Shown: positions 57,761 through 64,000 of the stretch, piece by piece
Numbering within the stretch: the first letter of the stretch is position 1
How the letters are laid out: every line of letters starts with the position of its first letter
Source of the DNA: Pseudoxanthomonas sp. z9
Lineage (GTDB): Bacteria; Pseudomonadota; Gammaproteobacteria; Xanthomonadales; Xanthomonadaceae
Reading direction: 5' to 3'
Assembly: GCF_006542425.1 (NCBI RefSeq)
Contig: NZ_VFID01000007.1
Span: 620,001-684,000, forward strand
Length of the DNA: 64,000 nt
The notes under the pieces: generated by a model
Told to the model about the DNA's origin: nothing
Databases searched by the model: none
Seen by the model: only the letters and a program-made list of their open reading frames with translations
Position numbers and translations under genes: made by a program

Positions 57761-57782
57761 CGTCCGCGGATGCCCGGTGCCG

Positions 57783-57800
57783 ATAACGCATTGGTACTAG
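57783..57800 (-). promoter_or_regulatory. 18-bp operator element upstream of dctA
   Basis: On the minus strand it reads CTAGTACCAATGCGTTAT, identical in all 18 positions to 62662-62679 upstream of the porin gene, and in the same orientation relative to the gene. Position near -35 suits an activator such as a LuxR-type response regulator. Confidence 0.85.
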
Positions 57801-57818
57801 CTAATCCAATGGTATTAG
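57801..57818 (-). promoter_or_regulatory. Second, degenerate copy of the 18-bp element
   Basis: Read on the minus strand it is CTAATACCATTGGATTAG, matching 13 of 18 positions of the first element, immediately adjacent in the same orientation. Consensus CTArTACCAwTGsrTTA. May be a second operator for dctA or the operator for the divergent kinase. Confidence 0.6.
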
Positions 57819-57981
57819 GCGTCGCCGCTTCACGCGTCGCGCGGCGGAGACGCCGACGGCGCCATCGCGCGGATTCGCCGGGCTTTTCCCGGCCTCGCAT
57901 GCATGCCCGGCGTAGCGGGCGGCCGCGCGCGGACATGACGCGGGTCTGGTGAATCGCGCCGGTCTGCGTGACCATCCCGCC

Positions 57982-60648
57982 ATGCCCTTCTTCCGTACGC
58001 CCCGCCGTCGCGCCGGCCTGTTCCTGCTGCTGGCCGTCGTGGCGATCGCCATCGCCGCGCTGAGCCTGGTCGCGATGCGCCAGCTGGAGCGGCGCAGCCT
58101 GCTCGACGACGCCGCCCAGGCGCGCGAGCAGTTGCGCCTGCACGGCGACGCGCTGCAATCGCTGATCGAACGCCACCGGGTGCTGCCGGCGGTGCTGGCG
58201 CTGGACCCGGACATCCGCGCGGCGCTGGCGCACGGCAACGTCGATGCGGCGGATTCGGAGCGGCTCAGCCGCAAGCTCGAACGCGTCAACGGCGCCGCAG
58301 CCACGTCCACCCTCACCCTGCTGGATCGGGATGGACTGGCACTGGCGGCCAGCAACTGGCGCATGGCCGACGCCAGCAACGTCGGCAACCGCTACCACTT
58401 CCGCCCCTACTTCCAGCAGGCCATGCGCGAGGGCAGCGGCACGTTCTATGCCGAGGGCGTCACCACCGCGGTGCCCGGCTACTTCCTGTCCGAGGCGGTG
58501 CGTGACGATGCCGGGCGCGCGATCGGCGTGGTGGTGGTGAAGGTGGTGCTGCGGCCGCTGGAACGAACCTGGGCCGAAGCCCCGGAGATCGTGTTCGTCA
58601 GCGACAGCAATGGCGTGATCTTCCTTTCCAGCCGGACCGGCTGGCGCTACCGCGTGCTGCACGCCCTGGCCCCCGCCACCCGGGAACGGCTCGCCCGCAC
58701 GCGCCAGTACGGACAGATCCCGCGCCTGCCGTTGGAATACCGGATCACGGCGGATCTCGGCCAGCAGGTCCATCGCGCGCAGCTGCCCGACGCGGGCGAC
58801 GTGATCTGGGTATCGCAGTCACTGCCGCGCCAAGGCTGGACGCTGAACCTGCTGCGCTCCACCCACGACAGCGTCGCCGCCGCGCGCACGATGGCCGCGG
58901 CGGTGGCGGCGGGCCTGCTGGTACTGGCGCTGCTGGGCTTCGTGCTGTGGCAGCGGCGCCGGCTGGCGCAACTGCGCGAGCGCAGCCGGTTGGAACTCGA
59001 ACGCCTGGTCAAGCACCACGCGCAGGAACTACGCAGCGCCCAGGATGGGCTGGTGCAGGCCGCGCATGCCGCCGACTACGGCGAAAGCCCCAGCCTGCAG
59101 CATCTGCCGCAGGGTGTCTGCGTGGTCGACGCCCGGCTCAACCTGGTGGCGTGGAACCGGCGCTACATCGAGCTGTTCCGGTTTCCGCCCGGCTTCATCC
59201 ACGTCGGCCGCCCGATCGCCGACGTGTTCCGCTACAACGCCGATCGCGGCCTGCTCGGCCCCGGCCCCATCGACGAAGCCATCGAGCGCAGGCTCAACCA
59301 CCTGCGCTCGGGCAAGCCGCACATGCACGAACGCGAGCGCGGCGATGGCAGCGTCATCGAGATCCGCGGCAATCCGCTTCCCGATGGCGGTTTCGTCACC
59401 AGCTACGCCGACATCACCGCCTACAAGAACGCCGCCCGCGATCTGCGCTCGCTGGCCGACACGCTCAGCCGCCGCATCGACGAGCGCACCCGCGATCTGG
59501 CTGACGCCAAGCGCGAGGCCGAGGACGCCAACCGTTCCAAGACCCGCTTCGTCGCCGCGGCGGTGCACGACCTGCTGCAGCCGCTGAACGCGGCGCGCAT
59601 GTTCCTGTCGGCGCTGCGTGGCCGCCTGCCGGATCCCGGCACGCGCGACATCGCCGACAATATCGACAACGCGCTGGCCGCGCAGGACGGCATTCTCAAC
59701 AGCCTGCTGGATATCTCGCGGCTGGAATCCGGCGCGCTGGAAACGCATGCGCGGGACTTCGCCCTGGATCCGCTGCTGGCGGCGCTGGCGCGGGAATTCG
59801 GGATCCTCGCGGCAGCGCGCGGCCTGCGCCTGGAACGGGTCGCCACCTCGTCCGTGGTGCGCAGCGATGAGGCGCTGCTGCGCCGGATCCTGCAGAACTT
59901 CCTGTCCAACGCGATCCGCTACACGCCGCGTGGACGAATCGTGCTGGGTTGTCGTCGCCAGGGGGATCAGGTGCGCATCGAGATCCACGACACCGGCCCC
60001 GGCATTCCGGAGGCGCGGCAGCGGGAGATCTTCGAGGAATTCCGTCGCCTGGATGGCGGCGGCGAGGAGCGCGGCGCGGGGCTCGGCCTGGCGATCGTCG
60101 ATCGCATCGCGCGCCTGCTCGGCCATCGCATCGGCCTGCATTCACGACTGGAACACGGCAGCGTGTTTTCCGTCAGCGTGCCGCGCGGCGACCCGGCCAC
60201 CGCCCTGGCCAGCGAAGATCTGCGCGGCCCGGATGACGCACCGACGACCGAAGAAGCGGCCACCGATTCGCTGCTGGCCGGTTGCCGGGTCTGGTGCATC
60301 GACGACGACGCGCGGGTGACCCGTGCGACCCGCCTGCTGCTGGAACGCTGGGGATGCTGGGTGGAACTGGCGGGCGGCGTGGAGCAGGCCCGGGCGGCGG
60401 CACGCGTCGATGACGCGCCGGACCTGCTGTTGCTGGACGTGCGGCTGGGCGACACCACCGGCCCGGCGTTGTTCGAGCAACTGGCGCGCCGCTGGCAACG
60501 CGAACCGGCCGTGCTGCTGTTCACCGCCGAGCAGGACGAAGCACTGCGGACGCTGGCGCGGGAGCGGAACTGGGGATTCCTGTCCAAGCAGGCGCGCACT
60601 TCCGCGCTGCGCTCGCTGATGACCCATCTCTACCAGCGCTCGCGTTGA
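57982..60648 (+). CDS. NahK/ErcS'-type sensor histidine kinase with receiver domain
   Basis: 888 residues (alternative GTG start 57949). Two membrane helices (about 9-30 and 300-325) around a dCache-type periplasmic sensor (NRYHFRPYFQQAM, AVPGYFLSEAVRDDAGR) of the DctB-like kind. Cytoplasmic part: PAS_7 (LPQGVCVVDARLNLVAWNRRY), HisKA with His529 in AAVHDLLQPLNAARMFL, HATPase with NFLSNAIRYT and ERGAGLGLAIVDRI, and a C-terminal receiver with Asp819 in LLLDVRLG (Lys in FLSKQA). Probable partner: the response regulator at 61955. Sits divergent to dctA; periplasmic carboxylates are the likely signal. Confidence 0.92.
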   Translation: MPFFRTPRRRAGLFLLLAVVAIAIAALSLVAMRQLERRSLLDDAAQAREQLRLHGDALQSLIERHRVLPAVLALDPDIRAALAHGNVDAADSERLSRKLERVNGAAATSTLTLLDRDGLALAASNWRMADASNVGNRYHFRPYFQQAMREGSGTFYAEGVTTAVPGYFLSEAVRDDAGRAIGVVVVKVVLRPLERTWAEAPEIVFVSDSNGVIFLSSRTGWRYRVLHALAPATRERLARTRQYGQIPRLPLEYRITADLGQQVHRAQLPDAGDVIWVSQSLPRQGWTLNLLRSTHDSVAAARTMAAAVAAGLLVLALLGFVLWQRRRLAQLRERSRLELERLVKHHAQELRSAQDGLVQAAHAADYGESPSLQHLPQGVCVVDARLNLVAWNRRYIELFRFPPGFIHVGRPIADVFRYNADRGLLGPGPIDEAIERRLNHLRSGKPHMHERERGDGSVIEIRGNPLPDGGFVTSYADITAYKNAARDLRSLADTLSRRIDERTRDLADAKREAEDANRSKTRFVAAAVHDLLQPLNAARMFLSALRGRLPDPGTRDIADNIDNALAAQDGILNSLLDISRLESGALETHARDFALDPLLAALAREFGILAAARGLRLERVATSSVVRSDEALLRRILQNFLSNAIRYTPRGRIVLGCRRQGDQVRIEIHDTGPGIPEARQREIFEEFRRLDGGGEERGAGLGLAIVDRIARLLGHRIGLHSRLEHGSVFSVSVPRGDPATALASEDLRGPDDAPTTEEAATDSLLAGCRVWCIDDDARVTRATRLLLERWGCWVELAGGVEQARAAARVDDAPDLLLLDVRLGDTTGPALFEQLARRWQREPAVLLFTAEQDEALRTLARERNWGFLSKQARTSALRSLMTHLYQRSR

Positions 60649-60766
60649 CATACTTTGCTCGATCGGTTTCCCGTCATCCCCGGCTTGCTTTCATTGCAGG
60701 TCACTGCGCGATTCCCGTCCGCCCGATGCGCTGACATGCCCCGCATGTTTCCTGCGAGGGCTCTCG

Positions 60767-61942
60767 ATGCGCCACTTCATCCGGGGACGCCGGCTTCCGG
60801 CATCCGTACTGCCATTCCTCCTGCCCATCATCCTGCCAGCCTCGGCGGCCCGTGCCGCCGATGATGTGATCCGGCCCACGGGTCGCATCTACTACGACTT
60901 CGCCCGCTTCGACAACGACGATCGCGGCCCGCCTTCGCGCGGTCACGACGGGCTGCGCCTGGGCTGGCTGGGCGTGACCGGACGGTGGCAGGGGTTCGGC
61001 TATCGTGCCGAGGTGGACGTCGCGCCCACCCACTGGGCCCTGCGCAACGTGTGGCTCAGCCGCGAGCTCGGCTCGCCGGTCCGCGGCGTACTCACCGTGG
61101 GCCAGATGGGCCACTATTTCGCACTCGACGAGCGGGTCAGCTTCAATCATCGGCCCGCCGTGGAATCCAGCTACCTGGCCCAGACGCTGGCTTCGCCGCA
61201 CCGCGTCGGCATCGGCTGGGAAGGACATCACGCCGGCTGGTTCTGGGGCGCCAGCGCCGGCAGCCTGGGCCGCTTCGACGTTCCGGAAATCAAGGGTCGC
61301 GGATTCAGCGGACGCGCGGGCCGCGTGTTTCCACGCGATGACGGCGACCTGCTGCACCTGGCCGGCTCGGTGATGCGCGAACACCACGATCATCCCGGGG
61401 TCGGCGGTGCCGCGCCGCTGCGGATACCGCTCAGGACCGCCGGCCATTTCTCGCGCCGTCCGGCAATGGTCCTGGCCGATTACCGCGACGGTCGGGACGT
61501 GCGAGTGGACAAGCGCGGGCTGGAAGCGGCCGGCGTGCATGGCGCATGGTCCTGGCAGACCGAATACGCGCGCGGCCGCTACCGCGACGGTCTGCGGCGT
61601 GATCGCATCGCCGCCCATTACGTCATGGCGACCTGGATGCTGACGGGCGAGCGCCGCCCCTACGATGTCGCCGGCGGCCATTTCGGCCAGGTGCAACCGC
61701 AGGGCCCGGGTGGCGCATGGGAATTGGTGGCGCGCCACGACCGCATTACCGCCAGCGGCGCGGGCGAAGGCCCGCGGCAGCGATTGGCGGCCGATGCCTG
61801 GACGATCGGCGTCAATTGGTATCCCCGGCGCAACGTGCGGGTGATGCTGGACTGGATCGACAGCCGCCGCCAGGACCGCACGCGGGATCAGCTGCTGGAC
61901 CATACCGGCGCCCTGGCCGGCCGCGTGCAATGGGATTTCTGA
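60767..61942 (+). CDS. OprO/OprP-type porin (first copy)
   Basis: 391 residues, signal peptide about 1-30 (ending ASAARAADD). The 16-strand phosphate-selective-porin (PF07396) type: TGRIYYDFARFDNDDRG, LRLGWLGVTGRW, VLTVGQMGHYFALD, LEAAGVHGAWSWQTEY, ends VQWDF with the C-terminal Phe used in outer-membrane insertion. A close paralog of the 62740 gene (shared YDFARFDND and VDKxGLEAAGVHGAWSWQ). Whether it selects phosphate or carboxylates is unclear; near dctA and a carboxylate sensor, carboxylates are plausible. Follows the kinase by 118 nt and may be co-transcribed. Confidence 0.85.
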   Translation: MRHFIRGRRLPASVLPFLLPIILPASAARAADDVIRPTGRIYYDFARFDNDDRGPPSRGHDGLRLGWLGVTGRWQGFGYRAEVDVAPTHWALRNVWLSRELGSPVRGVLTVGQMGHYFALDERVSFNHRPAVESSYLAQTLASPHRVGIGWEGHHAGWFWGASAGSLGRFDVPEIKGRGFSGRAGRVFPRDDGDLLHLAGSVMREHHDHPGVGGAAPLRIPLRTAGHFSRRPAMVLADYRDGRDVRVDKRGLEAAGVHGAWSWQTEYARGRYRDGLRRDRIAAHYVMATWMLTGERRPYDVAGGHFGQVQPQGPGGAWELVARHDRITASGAGEGPRQRLAADAWTIGVNWYPRRNVRVMLDWIDSRRQDRTRDQLLDHTGALAGRVQWDF

Positions 61943-61954
61943 TTTCGCCGGGCG

Positions 61955-62626
61955 CTAGGATGCGCCGCCGGAAGTGTCCGATGCCGGATCCGGATCGCCT
62001 TCCGGCTCCAGTGCCTTCACCAGCAATGCCGCCTGGGTGCGGCTGTTGCACTCGAGCTTCTTCAGGATCGCGGTGACGTGCACCTTCACCGTGTTCTCGG
62101 CCAGGCCCAGCTCGTAGGCAATCTGCTTGTTGAGCAGGCCGTCGGCCACGCACAGCAGGACCCGGAACTGCTGCGGGGTCAGGCGTGCCAGGCGCGCGGC
62201 CAGCTGGGCATCACGTTCGGAACGTTCCGCGGCCAGTGGCGGGAAGCAGGTGTCGCCGCCCATCACCGCGATCACGGCGGTGCGGATCGCCTCGGCCGGC
62301 GCGGACTTGGGAATGAAACCGGCGGCGCCGAACTGCTGCGCGCGACGAATCACGCGCGGGTGATCGTTGGAGGAAATCACGATGACCGGAATATCCGGAC
62401 GCTCGCCGCGCAGCCAGACCAGCGACGAGAATCCGCGCGCGCCCGGCATGGTCAGATCCAGCAGCACCAGATCCACGTCCGGATGCACGGCCAGCGCCTC
62501 GGTCAGCGCCGAGACGCTGGCCACTTCCAGGGTCTGGCCGACTTCGATTTCCTCGCGCAGCGCATGCAGCACCGCCGCGCGGAACAGCGGATGATCATCG
62601 GCGACAAGGACCCGGGCCAGGCTCAT
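61955..62626 (-). CDS. LuxR/NarL-type response regulator
   Basis: 223 residues. Receiver with acidic pair Asp10-Asp11 and phospho-acceptor Asp57 in LVLLDLTMPGARG, Lys in IPKSAP near 106. LuxR HTH (about 148-205): LTPQQFRVLLCVADGLLNKQIAYELGLAENTVKVHVTAIL. It sits between the two porin genes and is divergent from the second, whose promoter carries the 18-bp element 36-53 nt from this start. Likely phosphorylated by the sensor kinase at 57982 (unlinked by one porin gene) and the binder of the element; both are inferences. Confidence 0.92.
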   Translation of the reverse strand: MSLARVLVADDHPLFRAAVLHALREEIEVGQTLEVASVSALTEALAVHPDVDLVLLDLTMPGARGFSSLVWLRGERPDIPVIVISSNDHPRVIRRAQQFGAAGFIPKSAPAEAIRTAVIAVMGGDTCFPPLAAERSERDAQLAARLARLTPQQFRVLLCVADGLLNKQIAYELGLAENTVKVHVTAILKKLECNSRTQAALLVKALEPEGDPDPASDTSGGAS

Positions 62627-62661
62627 GGCCGCCAGTGTGGCACGCGCCGCGCGCCGGTGCC

Positions 62662-62679
62662 CTAGTACCAATGCGTTAT
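62662..62679 (+). promoter_or_regulatory. 18-bp operator element upstream of second porin
   Basis: CTAGTACCAATGCGTTAT, identical to the minus-strand element at dctA (57783-57800). It points toward the porin and lies 21 nt before TATCTT (62701-62706). Confidence 0.85.
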
Positions 62680-62700
62680 TGGAGCCGGTGGTCGGGCTGT

Positions 62701-62706
62701 TATCTT
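62701..62706 (+). promoter_or_regulatory. Putative -10 box of second porin
   Basis: TATCTT, 21 nt after the 18-bp element and 33 nt before ATG 62740. Confidence 0.45.
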
Positions 62707-62739
62707 CGCCCCTTCCAAACCGGTTCCGAGGGAGAGCGG

Positions 62740-63903
62740 ATGCCATTTTCCAATCGACGCGTGCCGCTGGCGGTTCCGTTCATGCTGGCCCCGCTCATGC
62801 TGGCGACCGTGCCCGCCGCCCAAGCCGAGGACGCACTGACCCTCAAGCCGACCGGCCGGTTGCATTACGACTTCGCGCGCTTCGACAACGACGCACGCGG
62901 CACCGCCGAGCGCGACGGTGACGATCTGCGTGCGGCATGGCTGGCGATTTCCGGCCGGTTCTACGTGGTCGACTACAAGCTGGAAGCGGATTTCGCCGGT
63001 CACCGGCCCGTCGCGCGCGATGCCTACATCGCCCGCAACTTCGGCAGCACCACCGTGACCCTGGGCCAGTTCAAGCAGTTCTACACACTGGACGACCGTG
63101 GCAGTTCCAACCACATCCTGGCGGTCGAACGCAGTTGGCTGGCGCAGACCCTGGCGCCGTCCTACCGGCTGGGCGTGGGCGTGAACGGCCATCGCGACGG
63201 CGTGTTCTGGAGCGGCAGCGTCTACAGCCTGGAGAGCATCGACGTCTGGCAGGCCAAGGGCCGCGCGGCCGGTGCGCGCGCAGGCTATGCGCCGTGGCGC
63301 GAGGCCGGGCGGGTCCTGCACTTCGGCGCGGCGCTGGCGCACGAACGCTACGATCATCCCGGCGCCGACGGCGCGCCCGCGCTGCGCGTGCAGCCGCGCG
63401 TGGCCGGTTACTTCGGCGACAACAGCCGGTTGTCGCTGGTGGATTTCCGCAGCGGCCGCGATGTCTCGGTGGACAAGTACGGGCTGGAAGCGGCGGGCGT
63501 GCACGGTGCCTGGTCGTGGCAGGCCGAATACGGCGGCGCCCGCTACGACGACGGCCAGCAACGCGGGCGGGTCAAGGCCGGCTACCTGCAGGGCAGTTGG
63601 CTGCTCACCGGCGAGTCCCGCCCCTACGACGCCAAGGCGGGCCGGTTCGTCCAGCTCAAGCCGCAGCGGCGCGGCGGCGCCTGGGAACTGGTGGCGCGCT
63701 ACGACCACATCGAGGGCAGGCAATGGCCGCTCAACCGCCGCGACCTGTCGGCCGATGCGTGGACGGTCGGGGTGAACTGGTACGCACCCAAGCATTTCCG
63801 GGTAATGCTGGACTGGACCGACAGCCGGCGCCGTGATGAAGTGAGCGCGAGAACCCTGGATCGCACCGGCGTGCTGGCCGGACGCGTCCAGTTCGATTTC
63901 TGA
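62740..63903 (+). CDS. OprO/OprP-type porin (second copy)
   Basis: 387 residues, signal peptide about 1-29 (VPAAQAED). Same family and layout as the first copy: LKPTGRLHYDFARFDNDARG, VTLGQFKQFYTLDDRGSSN, LEAAGVHGAWSWQAEYGG, ends VQFDF. GGGAGAGC before ATG 62740. Its promoter has the 18-bp element shared exactly with dctA, so this porin is probably the outer-membrane route for the dicarboxylate carrier. The preferred substrate is not readable from sequence. Confidence 0.87.
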   Translation: MPFSNRRVPLAVPFMLAPLMLATVPAAQAEDALTLKPTGRLHYDFARFDNDARGTAERDGDDLRAAWLAISGRFYVVDYKLEADFAGHRPVARDAYIARNFGSTTVTLGQFKQFYTLDDRGSSNHILAVERSWLAQTLAPSYRLGVGVNGHRDGVFWSGSVYSLESIDVWQAKGRAAGARAGYAPWREAGRVLHFGAALAHERYDHPGADGAPALRVQPRVAGYFGDNSRLSLVDFRSGRDVSVDKYGLEAAGVHGAWSWQAEYGGARYDDGQQRGRVKAGYLQGSWLLTGESRPYDAKAGRFVQLKPQRRGGAWELVARYDHIEGRQWPLNRRDLSADAWTVGVNWYAPKHFRVMLDWTDSRRRDEVSARTLDRTGVLAGRVQFDF

Positions 63904-63924
63904 CGCGCCCGTCGGCCCTGCGCC

Positions 63925-63945
63925 CGGTTCCGGGTCACGGAACCG
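63925..63945 (+). terminator. Possible weak terminator after second porin
   Basis: CGGTTCC-GGGTCAC-GGAACCG, 7-bp perfect stem; no immediate T-run (AATTTT follows after about 10 nt). It ends the annotated window. Confidence 0.35.
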
Positions 63946-64000
63946 CGAGAAAATAATTTTCATCCCACTCTTCCTGTGCTACACAATAGGCAGCCACGAT

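Overview
The window reads as a chromosomal segment of a high-GC, free-living, flagellated gammaproteobacterium, most likely in the Xanthomonadaceae/Lysobacteraceae (Lysobacter, Luteimonas or Pseudoxanthomonas type). The pointers are the strong G/C bias at third codon positions, families common in that group (DUF3016, DUF3297, DUF2884/YggN, an OprO/P-type porin pair, a large TonB-dependent receptor), several promoters whose -10 box lies 6-8 nt from the ATG, and stand-alone MotAB. No rRNA, tRNA, CRISPR array, integrase or intact transposon was seen, so most of it looks like stable core or near-core chromosome with a few accessory insertions.

Layout. 1-2.6 kb: an aldo/keto reductase (cut by the left edge), an SDR oxidoreductase and a divergent YqhC-like AraC regulator, probably an aldehyde-detoxification unit. 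2.7-8.5 kb: DUF3016 protein, MsrB, a CorA/ZntB-type channel, the MotA-MotB stator, then a HipA-like kinase overlapping a DUF3037 protein and followed by DUF4031. 8.5-14 kb: a membrane-bound CadC-like regulator, an SGNH esterase, an Lrp regulator divergent from a LysE exporter over two palindromes, and small proteins of unknown function. 14-24 kb: a signalling block with a stand-alone IS5-type transposase DNA-binding domain, an RcsB-like response regulator, a 1438-residue BvgS/EvgS-like hybrid kinase with an RcsB-box-like promoter site, an AraC regulator and a TonB receptor.

24-29.3 kb: a seven-gene minus-strand operon of YCII/DGPF, VOC and RibD-type reductase proteins ending in an ECF42-type sigma factor, with a TGTCGA-N17-CGTCGT promoter at its head that fits the expected target of that sigma group; one further DGPF gene is divergent. 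29.3-32.3 kb: a C-protein-like XRE regulator and an orphan phage-type DNA adenine methyltransferase separated by DUF1697 and YggN proteins. 32.3-47 kb: an NHL-propeller/M23-peptidase fusion, DUF998, S9 peptidase, polysaccharide deacetylase, arylamine N-acetyltransferase, a secreted discoidin-glycosidase under a perfect LacI-type operator, a class-C beta-lactamase-like hydrolase and a YcaQ/AlkX DNA glycosylase.

47-64 kb: pyruvate dehydrogenase E1 (aceE), an Rsb-type partner-switching operon (SpoIIE phosphatase, anti-sigma kinase, two STAS antagonists), three and a third copies of a 144-bp palindrome-rich tandem repeat, malic enzyme maeB, dicarboxylate carrier dctA, a NahK-like sensor kinase, two OprO/P-like porins and a LuxR-type response regulator. 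These last genes form a plausible carboxylate-uptake circuit: an identical 18-bp element lies 21-22 nt upstream of a -10 box, in the same orientation relative to the gene, at both dctA and the second porin, nearly 5 kb apart.

The best candidates for undescribed biology are (1) this split two-component circuit and its 18-bp operator, (2) the ECF42/DGPF operon with its own cognate promoter, (3) the domesticated transposase domain beside the RcsB/BvgS-like system, and (4) the HipA-like/DUF3037 pair. All functional statements are from reading the sequence and from family knowledge; no database search was run.
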